64,000 bases of DNA, taken from contig VEMX01000005.1 of NCBI GenBank assembly GCA_009711805.1, forward strand, positions 1 through 64,000. Reading direction: 5' to 3'. The stretch comes from Balneolaceae bacterium (GTDB lineage: Bacteria > Bacteroidota > Rhodothermia > Balneolales > Balneolaceae). Below the pieces are notes generated by a model, which was not told the origin of the DNA, made no database searches, and saw only the letters and a program-made list of their open reading frames with translations. Positions 24,251 through 33,895 of the stretch are shown in pieces. The position numbers and the translations under genes are program-made. Position 1 is the stretch's first letter. Each line of letters starts with the position of its first letter.

Positions 24251-25957
24251 TTAATTGCGGGTGGTTTCAATTTTTTTAATTCGCACTGCCTGGTTGATGT
24301 GTTGCCCATCAAAACTAACATCCAAGGCATACCCTTTGTAGCTGCGAGTCTCCTTTAATCCCTTTTTTAAATAAGCTGGATTCTGTACTTCCTGCAGGCT
24401 ATTCAGTAACACTTTGGTAATATCGAAACCTAAATAGGCAAACTCATTTGGAGTAGTTTCAAAACGAAGCCGGAATTCAGAGTCGAATTGATCTTTATCC
24501 ATATTACCGGCCGCAACACTGAAGCTCTGTGTATAAAACACTTGGTTATCGGTTAAACCATATGTTTCAAGATCGATAGATTCCCATTCTTCTGATCCAA
24601 GAATGGTGATATCGCTGGAAGCTGCTTGTACTTGAGTTAACAATGAATTTATTAATGAAGAAGCCACAACACCGGTAAAAGGAGCGTAAATAGCATCTAC
24701 ATCTACTGTAAAGGTGGTATCATTTTCCGGATTTAGATAAGAAGTATATTCTCGTATATCATACCCCTGAGATTCAAGATCCTGGATATTATAGCGGACT
24801 ATATTTCCACCTAGATTACTAAATTCTTCATAAAATGAAATTGCCGAAGGTTCCCCTAAAGAGTTTTTTTCTGCTATTACGGCTACGGTGTCATAACCAA
24901 GATCTTGATAGGCGTATCGAGCCATTTTTTTACCTTGTACTGCAAAGGTAGGGTTAAACTGAAAGGTATAATTCAAATCCAGATTTATTCGGTCGGAATT
25001 GGCCAACGGAAGCAGCAGGGGAGTTTCATACCGTTCTGCATATTCAGAAAACTCTTCAGCTACCTCAGAAAAAAGAGGGCCGATAATAGCGTCTGCCTGT
25101 GCGTTCCAGATGAGATCGTTTGCAATGGCGGGAGCCGCTTCAGGGTCCATCTTTGTATCTTGGTAGGTAAGGAATACTTTTTTGCCAGAGTTCTCGCTGT
25201 TAAACCGGTCCACCGCCATCTGAATTCCAAAATACAGATTTTGAGTTATTTCGTATTGCTCTGATGTCTCATCAAACTGCGGGAGAACAACACCCAACTG
25301 GTATGAGATACCATCAGGTGCTTTGGCATAGCTACCGGGATTATATCGCTGATTATAAGCTACTGGGTCACTAATCAATGCTCCTATGGAGGATAATCGA
25401 TTTTGATTTGCACCACTCACCTGGAGTGATTGTTCATAGGACTTATACATGGCCTGAACCGCTCCATACTCTACTTTGCCCAGGGCAGATTCAAGAACAT
25501 CAAGTCGCACTTCATCATACCCTGATCTGCGAAATACTTCAAAACGCTGTTCAAGTGTAAGGTAATCGAGGAGCTGATTATAAAAATTTGCTGAGGCTGA
25601 GGTTACAGAACTGCGATTATGCTTTGCCTTGATTTCATAAAGTAAATCTAAGGATTCCGCAAAATTGTGCAGCTGAAAATCGGCAAGTGCCCGGGTGTAC
25701 ATAGCTTCCAAAAATTCCTCAGAAGATGAATTGGTAAGCTGGCTGAGCTGCTGTTTACTTTTAAAAAAATCGCCCAGGGCAAAATAAGATTTACCGGCAA
25801 AGAGTTTGGCCAGGGGTTCATCAGATTGTTCAAATATTTGCAGGGCTCGTTTATAGTCACCTTCATGGTATAATTGTATTCCCGTATCCAGCGCCTGGCC
25901 GAAAAGTAAACTGAAGGATGAAAGAAAAAATAAAACTGTAAGACTTATTCGCTTCAT
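24251..25957 (-). CDS. TPR plus periplasmic-binding-fold protein, LpoA-like
   Basis: A protein of 568 residues. A signal peptide (LLFGQ end) is followed by N-terminal TPR-type helices (~20-165; YHEGDYKRALQIFEQ, KSYFALGDFFKSKQQL) and a C-terminal type I periplasmic-binding fold (~210-565; NDLIWNAQADAIIGPLFSEVA, DTVAVIAEKNSLGEPSAISF). LpoA of E. coli has the same TPR-plus-PBP arrangement and activates PBP1A, while annotation pipelines call such proteins branched-chain amino-acid binding. It has no lipobox and no permease neighbour. The MltG gene next door makes a cell-wall role attractive. This is inference. Confidence 0.7.
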   Translation of the reverse strand: MKRISLTVLFFLSSFSLLFGQALDTGIQLYHEGDYKRALQIFEQSDEPLAKLFAGKSYFALGDFFKSKQQLSQLTNSSSEEFLEAMYTRALADFQLHNFAESLDLLYEIKAKHNRSSVTSASANFYNQLLDYLTLEQRFEVFRRSGYDEVRLDVLESALGKVEYGAVQAMYKSYEQSLQVSGANQNRLSSIGALISDPVAYNQRYNPGSYAKAPDGISYQLGVVLPQFDETSEQYEITQNLYFGIQMAVDRFNSENSGKKVFLTYQDTKMDPEAAPAIANDLIWNAQADAIIGPLFSEVAEEFSEYAERYETPLLLPLANSDRINLDLNYTFQFNPTFAVQGKKMARYAYQDLGYDTVAVIAEKNSLGEPSAISFYEEFSNLGGNIVRYNIQDLESQGYDIREYTSYLNPENDTTFTVDVDAIYAPFTGVVASSLINSLLTQVQAASSDITILGSEEWESIDLETYGLTDNQVFYTQSFSVAAGNMDKDQFDSEFRLRFETTPNEFAYLGFDITKVLLNSLQEVQNPAYLKKGLKETRSYKGYALDVSFDGQHINQAVRIKKIETTRN

Positions 25958-26014
25958 TTAAAATAGGTTAGGTTCACTATTTTATAACCGCAGTTAAAAG
26001 AAAAAGTTCGCTAT

Positions 26015-27565
26015 TTATTCCCACTCAATAGTAGCCGGGGGTTTTGAACTAATATCGTAAACCACGCGATTCACTCCCTTTATCTCATTTATAATACGAT
26101 TGGAGACACATCCAAGAAAATCGTAGGGGAGGTGAGCCCAGTCTGCGGTCATACCATCCAGGCTGGTAACGGCTCTCAGGGCTATGGTAAACTCGTAGGT
26201 TCGCTCATCACCCATAACGCCTACACTTTGTACAGGCAGTAAAACAGCTAAAGCTTGCCAAACTGAGTCATATAATCCCTTATCTTTAAGTTCTTCGATA
26301 AAGATGAAATCAGCTTCACGCAATAATTCCAGGCGGTCTTTATGCAGTTCCCCTAATATTCGTATTCCCAAACCCGGGCCTGGAAAAGGATGACGTTTAA
26401 TAAAATGTCCAGGTATTCCGAGAGCTTTCCCCACTTCGCGTACTTCATCCTTAAAGAGTTCACGGACTGGTTCAATAAGGTCCATTTTCATCTTTTCAGG
26501 TAAACCACCAACGTTATGGTGAGATTTAATAGTAGCAGAAGGTCCTTTAAAAGAGACACTTTCAATCACATCCGGATACAGGGTTCCTTGTGCCAGGTAT
26601 TTAAAGGAAGCATCATCTCCGATTTCTTCCTCAAACACATCAATAAAGGTATTCCCTATGATGACTCTTTTTTCTTCGGGATCCGAGATTCCATCCAGCC
26701 GGTCCAGGAACTTATCGGAAGCGTCTACACCCCGTACAGGTAAGTGAAGATCTTTTATATATAAATCCAGCACGTTGTTAAATTCATTCTTTCGCAAAAG
26801 GCCATTATCCACAAATACACACTCAAGTTGATCGCCAATAGCTTTGTGGAGAAGGGTAGCTACCACGGTTGAATCCACTCCTCCCGACAGTGCACATAAA
26901 ACTTTGTCTGTGCCTACTTTTTCGCGGATGGAATGCACTTGCTCATCTATGAACGATTTGGACGTCCAGTCTCCCTTTAACTCACAGATATCATAAGCAA
27001 AGTTCTGCAATAGCTGCTTTCCAAAATTGGTATGAGCCACTTCGGGGTGAAACTGAACTCCGAATATATTGTTCTGGGTATGTCGTACTGCAGCTACTTC
27101 AGCATTGGCAGTATGCCCGATAACCTCATAGGCTTCCGGAAGCTCATGTATATGATCACCATGACTCATCCAGACAACTGAATTATCCGGAATATCTTTA
27201 AGAAGATCTTCGTCATTATCGATGATAAGCTGAGCCCGGCCATATTCCCGTTTGTCGGCGCCTTCAACGCTCCCGGGTATTTCATGGTGAGCCAGAAGTT
27301 GGAGCCCGTAACATATCCCCAGTATAGGAGCATCCCACTCAAGAATCTGTTTTTGAAGATAAGGCGCTCCTTCATCGTTAACGCTTTTAGGGCCTCCGGA
27401 GAGAATAATTCCCCCCGGGGTAGGGGTTGATACCTGATCAAGCTCTACATTAAAGGGATGTATTTCACAGTATATATTTAACTCTCTCAGCCGACGGGCA
27501 ATGAGTTGAGTAAGCTGTGAACCGTAATCAAGTATTAAAATCCATTCCGAATGTCGGCTGTGCAT
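26015..27565 (-). CDS. guaA: GMP synthase (glutamine-hydrolysing)
   Basis: A protein of 516 residues that converts XMP, ATP and glutamine to GMP in the cytoplasm. The N-terminal class I amidotransferase has nucleophile C85 in [11 protein letters not shown], with H173 and E175 in FHPE. The ATP-pyrophosphatase domain has SGGVDS (227-232). The C-terminal dimerisation domain ends with the conserved KPPATIEWE. Length is standard. It is the last gene of the efp-accB-accC-gcvH-guaA run, 18 bases after gcvH. No terminator hairpin is evident downstream. Confidence 0.97.
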   Translation of the reverse strand: MHSRHSEWILILDYGSQLTQLIARRLRELNIYCEIHPFNVELDQVSTPTPGGIILSGGPKSVNDEGAPYLQKQILEWDAPILGICYGLQLLAHHEIPGSVEGADKREYGRAQLIIDNDEDLLKDIPDNSVVWMSHGDHIHELPEAYEVIGHTANAEVAAVRHTQNNIFGVQFHPEVAHTNFGKQLLQNFAYDICELKGDWTSKSFIDEQVHSIREKVGTDKVLCALSGGVDSTVVATLLHKAIGDQLECVFVDNGLLRKNEFNNVLDLYIKDLHLPVRGVDASDKFLDRLDGISDPEEKRVIIGNTFIDVFEEEIGDDASFKYLAQGTLYPDVIESVSFKGPSATIKSHHNVGGLPEKMKMDLIEPVRELFKDEVREVGKALGIPGHFIKRHPFPGPGLGIRILGELHKDRLELLREADFIFIEELKDKGLYDSVWQALAVLLPVQSVGVMGDERTYEFTIALRAVTSLDGMTADWAHLPYDFLGCVSNRIINEIKGVNRVVYDISSKPPATIEWE

Positions 27566-27583
27566 TTATATATGTATGTAAAA

Positions 27584-27964
27584 TTAAGCTATAACTTCTT
27601 TGTATTCTTCGGCACTAAGCAGGTCATCAAGTTGAGAAGTATCGTTTAATTTGATCTTGATTAACCAGCCTCCGCCATAGGGATCATCGTTTACAAGCTC
27701 AGGTTCATCTTCAAGCTCCTCATTAATCTCAGTAATTTCTCCATCAACGGGAGCAAACAGCTCTGAGACTGTTTTTACCGCTTCTACCGTACCAAAAGAA
27801 TCTTCCTGCGATAATTCAGTTTCGGTTTCTTCCAGTTCTACAAAAACAATATCCCCAAGTTCGCTTTGGGCAAAATCGGTAATACCTACGGTTGCAGTTC
27901 CGTCTTCATTGTCTTTGATCCACTCGTGTTCACGAGTATATTTCAGTTCGCCAGGTACATTCAT
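27584..27964 (-). CDS. gcvH: glycine cleavage system H protein
   Basis: A lipoyl carrier protein of 126 residues. The lipoylated lysine is K64 in [16 protein letters not shown]. The N-terminus YTREHEWIK and the C-terminal [10 protein letters not shown] are standard. It shuttles the aminomethyl group in glycine cleavage and can relay lipoate to other enzymes. The other glycine cleavage genes are absent from this window. It lies 4 bases after accC and 18 before guaA in one run. Confidence 0.96.
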   Translation of the reverse strand: MNVPGELKYTREHEWIKDNEDGTATVGITDFAQSELGDIVFVELEETETELSQEDSFGTVEAVKTVSELFAPVDGEITEINEELEDEPELVNDDPYGGGWLIKIKLNDTSQLDDLLSAEEYKEVIA

Positions 27965-27968
27965 TTTC

Positions 27969-29321
27969 TTAGGCCTCCTTGGGGACGTATTTGAATTTTT
28001 TTTCTAAATAGTGGGTATTAAAAGTTCCCTTTTTGAAATTTTCATCATCCATGAGCTGAATGTGATAGGGAATTGTAGTTTTAACTCCTTCAATGATAAA
28101 CTCTTGTAAAGCTCGTTTCATCTTATTGATTGCCATTTCCCGGCTAGGAGCATGTACAATCAGCTTTGCAATCATAGAGTCGTAGTATGGTGGAATCCTG
28201 TAGCCGGAATAAGCGTGTGTATCCAATCGTACTCCTTGCCCGCCAGGGGGATGAAATGCCGTGATTTCACCGGCTGAAGGCCGGAAGTTATGTTCCGGGT
28301 CTTCTGCGTTGATGCGGCACTCAATAGAATGTCCCTGAAATTTAACCGCTTCATCGGTAAGCTTTTCACCGGCAGCTACCCTGACTTGTTCTTCAATCAG
28401 GTCATAACCGGTTATTTCTTCAGTTACGGGATGTTCAACCTGGATACGAGTATTCATCTCCATGAAATAGAAATTTTTATCGCTATCCACGAGAAACTCA
28501 ACCGTACCGGCTCCTTCATAATCAACAGCCAGAGCCGCATTTATGGCAGCATCACCCATTCTCTTTCTCAAATCCGGAGTCATGAGGGGAGAAGGAGCTT
28601 CTTCCAGTATTTTTTGGTGTCGGCGTTGAAGGGAACAATCCCGCTCACCCAGATGAATGGCATTCCCATGCTGATCGGCAAGCACCTGGATTTCAACATG
28701 ATGAGGGTTTTGGACAAAACGCTCTATATACACTTCCGGATTATTGAAGGCTGTCTCAGCTTCGTTCCGGCACATATTGTAATTATTCTTCAGGTTTTCA
28801 GCTTCCAGTACGACCCGCATACCGCGACCGCCGCCACCTGCTGAAGCTTTTATGATAACCGGAAATCCGATTTCGCTACAAATTTTCTTCGCTTCTTCAT
28901 AAGATTCTACAACACCATCACTTCCAGGAACCACCGGTACCTTGCTTTTGATCATGGTGTCTTTGGCTACCGCTTTATCTCCCATAGAGTTAATGGCGTG
29001 AGGGGAAGGGCCAATGAATTTAATATCGTGTTCGCTGCAGATGCGCGAAAATTCCGCATTCTCGGCCAGAAACCCATAGCCCGGATGTATAGCTTCAGCA
29101 TTAGTAATTTCGGCTGCTGCTAAGATGCTGGGTATCTTTAAATAACTTTCTTTTCCGGAAGGTGGGCCTATGCATACGGCTTCATCAGCATATTTAACAT
29201 GAAGGCTGTCAGCATCGGCAGTAGAGTAAACAGCTACTGTTTTTATACCTATTTCCCGGCATGTACGAATAATCCGAAGAGCAATTTCTCCTCTGTTGGC
29301 AATCAGAATTTTTTTAAACAT
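27969..29321 (-). CDS. accC: acetyl-CoA carboxylase, biotin carboxylase subunit
   Basis: A protein of 450 residues, standard length. An ATP-grasp enzyme, it carboxylates biotin on AccB using ATP and bicarbonate, the first step of malonyl-CoA synthesis. [12 protein letters not shown] (~159-170), [13 protein letters not shown] and [15 protein letters not shown] are the family signatures. It lies 9 bases after accB and 4 before gcvH. The carboxyltransferase subunits are not in this window. Confidence 0.97.
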   Translation of the reverse strand: MFKKILIANRGEIALRIIRTCREIGIKTVAVYSTADADSLHVKYADEAVCIGPPSGKESYLKIPSILAAAEITNAEAIHPGYGFLAENAEFSRICSEHDIKFIGPSPHAINSMGDKAVAKDTMIKSKVPVVPGSDGVVESYEEAKKICSEIGFPVIIKASAGGGGRGMRVVLEAENLKNNYNMCRNEAETAFNNPEVYIERFVQNPHHVEIQVLADQHGNAIHLGERDCSLQRRHQKILEEAPSPLMTPDLRKRMGDAAINAALAVDYEGAGTVEFLVDSDKNFYFMEMNTRIQVEHPVTEEITGYDLIEEQVRVAAGEKLTDEAVKFQGHSIECRINAEDPEHNFRPSAGEITAFHPPGGQGVRLDTHAYSGYRIPPYYDSMIAKLIVHAPSREMAINKMKRALQEFIIEGVKTTIPYHIQLMDDENFKKGTFNTHYLEKKFKYVPKEA

Positions 29322-29330
29322 GAAAACCGT

Positions 29331-29816
29331 TTAGTCTTTTTTGATGATGAATAACGGTTGGTCGTATTCAACGGGCTGAGCATCGTTAACCAGTATTTTT
29401 TGTATAGTACCAGAAAACTCAGCTTCTATTTCATTCATTATTTTCATTGCTTCCACAATGCATAATGTTTGTCCTTTGCTCACTTTGTCTCCAACTGATA
29501 TAAAAGGATCTGAATCGGGCGAGGGAGCTTCATAGTATGTTCCCACAATGGGAGATTTTACGGTATCACCCTCAGGAGCTTTGTTTTGTTGGTCAGCCTC
29601 CTGATTATCTGCTTGTGGAGCTGTGGGCTGTTGTTGTGGGGCAGGGGGGGCTGCATGCTGAGCGGGAGCTTGATGCGCTGCCTGATTGTATGTAATAGAT
29701 TCCGGTGTGCCGGTTTTCTTAACTTTTATTTTAAAATCCCCTTCTTCAATAGCAACTTCATTAACGTCGCTGTCAGAGATGAGGGTTAGAATATTCTTAA
29801 TGAGTTTTAGATCCAT
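29331..29816 (-). CDS. accB: acetyl-CoA carboxylase biotin carboxyl carrier protein
   Basis: A protein of 161 residues. A small N-terminal helical part (~1-35) is followed by a flexible Ala/Pro/Gln-rich linker (~45-75) and the biotinyl domain, with K125 in EAMKIM. It carries carboxybiotin between AccC and the carboxyltransferase. It starts 8 bases after the stop of efp and is followed by accC, the usual accBC pair. Confidence 0.97.
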   Translation of the reverse strand: MDLKLIKNILTLISDSDVNEVAIEEGDFKIKVKKTGTPESITYNQAAHQAPAQHAAPPAPQQQPTAPQADNQEADQQNKAPEGDTVKSPIVGTYYEAPSPDSDPFISVGDKVSKGQTLCIVEAMKIMNEIEAEFSGTIQKILVNDAQPVEYDQPLFIIKKD

Positions 29817-29824
29817 GATATAAG

Positions 29825-30394
29825 TTATTTAGCTCGTTCTATATATTCTCCGGTGCGGGTGTCTACCCGTATTTTCTCGCCTTCATTGATGAATAAAGGT
29901 ACCTGAACAACAGCCCCTGATGACAACGTAGCTGGTTTACTGCCGCCCTGGGCAGTATCTCCCTTTAAACCGGGATCTGTTTTTTCAACTTCAGCTTCGA
30001 TATGATCCTGAGGTTCCACATAAAGTACTTTTTCATCATCGGCATTAAACAAGACATTACAAGACTCACCTTCAACTAAAAAGTCTTTTCGCTGAACCTG
30101 GCTGGCATTAACCGGGCTTTGCTCGTAGGTTTCATTATTCATAAAAAAGAATATTTCTCCGTTGTTATAGAGGTATTGATATTCTCTTTTCTCAATTCGA
30201 ACATCTTCAGCTTTTTCGCCGGAACGCCACGTTTTTTCAATATTTTTCTCGTTGACGATTCCTTTGAGTTTTGTGCGTACAAAGGCAGGGCCCTTACCAG
30301 GCTTTACGTGCTGAAATTCAGTGATAGAGTAGAGTTCACCGTTCAGTTCCAGAACCATACCGTTCCGGAAATCCGATGTAGAAACTTTAGACAT
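29825..30394 (-). CDS. efp: translation elongation factor P
   Basis: A protein of 189 residues, three OB-like domains. It relieves ribosome stalling at proline runs. The modification-site residue K34 is present in KPGKGPAF; whether it is modified here is unknown, and no epmA-like gene is in the window. On the minus strand an AAGGAG ribosome site precedes the ATG. It heads the efp-accBC-gcvH-guaA run, an arrangement (efp next to accBC) seen in many bacteria. Confidence 0.97.
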   Translation of the reverse strand: MSKVSTSDFRNGMVLELNGELYSITEFQHVKPGKGPAFVRTKLKGIVNEKNIEKTWRSGEKAEDVRIEKREYQYLYNNGEIFFFMNNETYEQSPVNASQVQRKDFLVEGESCNVLFNADDEKVLYVEPQDHIEAEVEKTDPGLKGDTAQGGSKPATLSSGAVVQVPLFINEGEKIRVDTRTGEYIERAK

Positions 30395-30466
30395 TAATTA
30401 TCTCCTTCAATAAAATTTTGACCAAAAATACCACGACCTTGTTTCGATAACAAGCTCAAATTATCA

Positions 30467-31819
30467 TCAAAAGAACAAGCCGTACAGAATTTGTCCCAAG
30501 GTGTATAAAATAGCTGCAGGGCATATAAATTTCACAAAGAAAGGCCACACGGTAGTAAACAATGTTTGCTTTATACCTGCAAAGCCATATTCCATTTCGT
30601 TTATGGCATTTTCAGTTTTCCAGAAGTAGCCAATGAACACACATATCATAAAGCCTCCCAGCGGCAACCCAATATTATTAAAGATGATTATGAAGTAGTC
30701 GATCAGAGAGGGGAAGAAGGAAATCAAAATAGAAATAACCAAAATTCCCGAACCAATTCTTGCTGCTGCTTTCCCTCTTGTGAGCTCAAACTCGTCAATG
30801 GCATAAGATACGGGAACCTCAAGAAGAGAGATGGTTGAGGTAAGGGCGGCCAGGCTTAACAACAGAAAGAATGCTACCCCAAATACTGTTCCTATGGCGC
30901 CCATACTATGGAAGAGGGCCGGAAGAACATCAAATACAAGCGTAGTACTTTCTACAAGCTGCCCATCCTGAAAGATTTCAACACCGTTTGCCTGAGCAAG
31001 ATACATCGACGGAAGAATAAGCAGGCCGGCGAGAAATGCGATAGTTACATCGGTAAGAGTTACAAAAGCAGCTGCCTGTGGTATATTCTCTTTTTTATTG
31101 AGATATGAACCATAGGTGATAAGAGCTCCCATACCCAGGGAAAGAGAGAAGAAAGCCTGCCCCATTGCAGCAAATATCAGTTCAGCATTAATTTTGCTAA
31201 AATCAGGAAGTAAGTATTCTCGAATTCCCACACTGCTACCGGGCTGAAACAGCACATACACAATCATAATAACGAGTATTCCAATGAGTAGGGGCATCAT
31301 GGTTTTGGTAGCTTTTTCAATACCATCACTTACACCACCGGAAATAATTTTAACAGTGGCCAACATAAAAACAGATGCAATAATGGCATTTTTCACCCCA
31401 TTCCCGGTATCGGTGAGCCAGTTTGCGGCTCCATCCATGCCCATGGCAAAAAAGATTTCTTCAAAAGCATAGCCAAAAGCCCAACCGGCAATTACGGTAT
31501 AAAAAGAAAGAATCATGACCCCGCAAATTACCCCCCATAAACCCACAAGAGGGAAGAATTTGTTGCTGGATATAGACCTGAATGCCCCTACAGGGTTTTT
31601 ACCTGAATTTCTTCCGATGGTTAATTCTGCTACCATTACCGGAAAGCCGATTAGAAATGAACATAACAAGTAAATAATTAGAAAAGCAGCACCCCCATTG
31701 GATGCTACCTGAGTGGGGAATCCCCATATATTTCCAAGCCCTACTGCAGAGCCTGCAGCAGCGAGTATAAAACCAAGTTTAGAATTCCACGATCCGCGGT
31801 CGGTAGTTGAAACAGCCAA
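30467..31819 (-). CDS. sodium-dependent neurotransmitter-symporter-family (NSS) transporter
   Basis: A protein of 450 residues, eleven to twelve membrane helices, LeuT-like fold. Family marks are WNSKLGFILAAAGSAVGLGNIWGFP (~13-37) in helix 1, which carries the sodium and substrate site, and AALTSTISLLEVP further on. It likely imports an amino acid or similar amine with Na+ across the inner membrane; the substrate cannot be set from sequence alone. It lies 46 bases after the debranching-enzyme gene on the same strand and 72 bases before efp. Confidence 0.9.
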   Translation of the reverse strand: MAVSTTDRGSWNSKLGFILAAAGSAVGLGNIWGFPTQVASNGGAAFLIIYLLCSFLIGFPVMVAELTIGRNSGKNPVGAFRSISSNKFFPLVGLWGVICGVMILSFYTVIAGWAFGYAFEEIFFAMGMDGAANWLTDTGNGVKNAIIASVFMLATVKIISGGVSDGIEKATKTMMPLLIGILVIMIVYVLFQPGSSVGIREYLLPDFSKINAELIFAAMGQAFFSLSLGMGALITYGSYLNKKENIPQAAAFVTLTDVTIAFLAGLLILPSMYLAQANGVEIFQDGQLVESTTLVFDVLPALFHSMGAIGTVFGVAFFLLLSLAALTSTISLLEVPVSYAIDEFELTRGKAAARIGSGILVISILISFFPSLIDYFIIIFNNIGLPLGGFMICVFIGYFWKTENAINEMEYGFAGIKQTLFTTVWPFFVKFICPAAILYTLGQILYGLFF

Positions 31820-31865
31820 GTGATTTTCCTCCTAAGGATTATTTATTTAGATGGCGTAAAATATT

Positions 31866-33767
31866 TTAAGCTTTGTTCACACGCAACTTTCTTAATACAG
31901 CCCCTGATGAGGAGGCGATAAAGCAGGATTGATTGACAGTCTGCAAGGTTTTACCCCCCGATTTATCTTCATTTGCCACTAATTCCCAGTACCCTTCGGG
32001 CAAGATAATTTCGTGAGATTGTGCTGTATTTGCGTTCAATGAAATGAAGTAGTCGTATTTATCACCCGTATGTTCTCCACTTATAGAGAATGTAATATGG
32101 AGAGGATCCTGGTAGACTTTAAAATTAATTTCATGCGGCAGAGCCTTGCGAAGCGCAGGAGATGCCAACCGAAGCTCAATTAAGCCTCTGTAGTAAGAAA
32201 AAAGGGATTCATTCAACTCTATTTCACTGAAATTCAGCCAATTGGTTTGATTGTCTTTATTGTAAGAGTCGCGGTCAATTTCTGCTGCCCGCGGGTCATT
32301 AATACCGGAGGAGGCTATTATTTTAGATCGCCCCCATTCCTGGCCGGCATGAATCATGGTAATGCCTTGTGAAATAAACAGGCAAAGAGCACCAAATTTT
32401 ACAATACGCAGTTCTGCCTCAGAGAGCTGAGTGGCCTGGGCTTTGTTATATATCTTCCTGAATTTTTTTTCAGGATCTAGCACGATGCGGATGTAATCTG
32501 CCAACGTATAACCGTCATGGCTTTCAAGATAGTTGACGCTGTGTCTTGAATTGCGAAACAGTCCTTTTTCTGCATTGCGGATGGTCCCGCGTATGTAGTT
32601 CTCTAAAGAAAAACGGGAAGCATTTTTAGGATGATCTCCAAAAATATAGCCCTTATCCCGGGCGGGGTCGTAGCCTTTAAAGCTATTTCTGAATCGGTCA
32701 TTCCAGGAAGCCCAGCCGTGATCTGAATATCCGTGAGGTCTATATTCTTTGCCCCAGGGTTCAGCGATAAGGATAACATTGGGATTGATACGTTCTGCAG
32801 ACTCTTTAATTAAGTCAACGGTTTTCCAGTCTATAATTCCTGCTAAATCGAACCGGAAGCCGTCAATATGATATTCGCTCATCCAGTGTTTTATAGATTC
32901 AAGAATGAGTTTTTGAGAGTATTTGGCTGAAGTATCAATATCATTTCCGGTCCAGCTGTCGTTTTTAAAGTTCCCGGCTTCATCCAGGCGAAAGTAATGA
33001 TCCTTAGCCGTGTATTTAAGTGGATTTAAATCGTAATGAGAAGCGTGATTATACACCACATCCATAATGACGGCGATATTTTCTTTGTGAAGGGCTTTAA
33101 CCAGCTGCTTCAACTCCAGGGAGGCTTTATGGGTATAACCGATCACTGCATTCTTTTTAAGCGTTCCATCTGAAGCGTAAATGGTTTCGGGAGCACAATA
33201 GAAGGAAGTCATATATCCCCAGTAATTCCTGGCATAGGGATTCCATGTGTTCTTGATTTCCTGCTCAGTTTCTTCAAAAAAGGGAGGTTCATAATAGGGG
33301 AATTTTTGAAGAGGTAAAAACTCTACTGCGTTAATTCCCAGTCTTTTAAGGTGTTCTATACCTCCAACTTCAGCTTCCCTGAAATCATTATAGACACCCT
33401 GCACAAATGTTTTGGCGGAAGGATGAGCCACCAAATCTTTAATATGAGTCTCATATATAACAAGGTCTCTGGGATCCTCGGGAGCGATATAGGTATCCTC
33501 TTCCCAGTTAAAATTGGAAGGGGGGATAATTTTTGTTTTGTGATACTGCCGGTGATGATTGACGGAGGTTACAAAAGTACTCCAGGGGTCAGCAATCAAG
33601 TCATTTGTATGAAGAACATTATGTCCTGCATCCTCAGAAAAGGTAATTTTGTAGGCATACCATTTGTTGGTGATATTTCCAGGTATAAACCGGTTCCAAA
33701 ACCCTTCATCGTCAGAAGTCATGGAATAGAAGGTACCTGCTTCTTCCTTATAATCATCAAAAATCAC
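31866..33767 (-). CDS. GH13 pullulanase/glycogen-debranching-type enzyme
   Basis: An alpha-1,6-glucan debranching enzyme, no signal peptide, so cytoplasmic. A CBM48/isoamylase-like N-terminal domain precedes the GH13 barrel. Barrel motifs are VVYNHASHYDLNP, DGFRFDLAG (nucleophile Asp), ILIAEPWG (acid Glu) and ESHDG. NYWGYMTSFYCAPE near residue 163 is the pullulanase/isoamylase-type motif. The first standard start is GTG at 33767 (633 residues), but an in-frame region to 33878 encodes an expected N-terminal beta strand (FRIFVPRAQRVELVIFDD) with no ATG/GTG/TTG. The real start probably lies there. It lies between metG and the NSS gene on the same strand. Confidence 0.85.
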   Translation of the reverse strand: MIFDDYKEEAGTFYSMTSDDEGFWNRFIPGNITNKWYAYKITFSEDAGHNVLHTNDLIADPWSTFVTSVNHHRQYHKTKIIPPSNFNWEEDTYIAPEDPRDLVIYETHIKDLVAHPSAKTFVQGVYNDFREAEVGGIEHLKRLGINAVEFLPLQKFPYYEPPFFEETEQEIKNTWNPYARNYWGYMTSFYCAPETIYASDGTLKKNAVIGYTHKASLELKQLVKALHKENIAVIMDVVYNHASHYDLNPLKYTAKDHYFRLDEAGNFKNDSWTGNDIDTSAKYSQKLILESIKHWMSEYHIDGFRFDLAGIIDWKTVDLIKESAERINPNVILIAEPWGKEYRPHGYSDHGWASWNDRFRNSFKGYDPARDKGYIFGDHPKNASRFSLENYIRGTIRNAEKGLFRNSRHSVNYLESHDGYTLADYIRIVLDPEKKFRKIYNKAQATQLSEAELRIVKFGALCLFISQGITMIHAGQEWGRSKIIASSGINDPRAAEIDRDSYNKDNQTNWLNFSEIELNESLFSYYRGLIELRLASPALRKALPHEINFKVYQDPLHITFSISGEHTGDKYDYFISLNANTAQSHEIILPEGYWELVANEDKSGGKTLQTVNQSCFIASSSGAVLRKLRVNKA

Positions 33768-33878
33768 CAGTTCTACACGTTGGGCTCTGGGTACAAATAT
33801 CCGGAATATAGTTCTGTCTCTGTCAAAACTATAACCGGGTTTATATTGTGAATATTCGATACTTTGATGTTTGATTGC
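33768..33878 (-). other. likely N-terminal coding extension of the debranching enzyme without a standard start codon
   Basis: Translated in the same frame as the gene to its left, this stretch is open and gives a typical CBM48/pullulanase opening (KPGYSFDRDRTIFRIFVPRAQ). The in-frame stop is at 33879-33881. The only start-like codons are ATC at 33873-33875, preceded by an AGGT-containing stretch, ATC at 33858-33860 and an internal ATA. Possible explanations are a rare non-AUG start, a base error or a lost ATG. Confidence 0.5.
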
Positions 33879-33895
33879 TTACCTACATAAAGGGA

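Noticed and set aside
24251-25957. Branched-chain amino-acid ABC transporter binding protein
   Set aside because: The PBP fold fits, but no permease or ATPase gene is nearby and the TPR N-terminus is typical of LpoA-like proteins instead.
30438-30454. CTTGTT/AACAAG hairpin between the NSS transporter and efp, on the minus strand
   Set aside because: The stem is only 6 bp and AT-rich, and the T-run begins several bases after it, so I do not call it a terminator.
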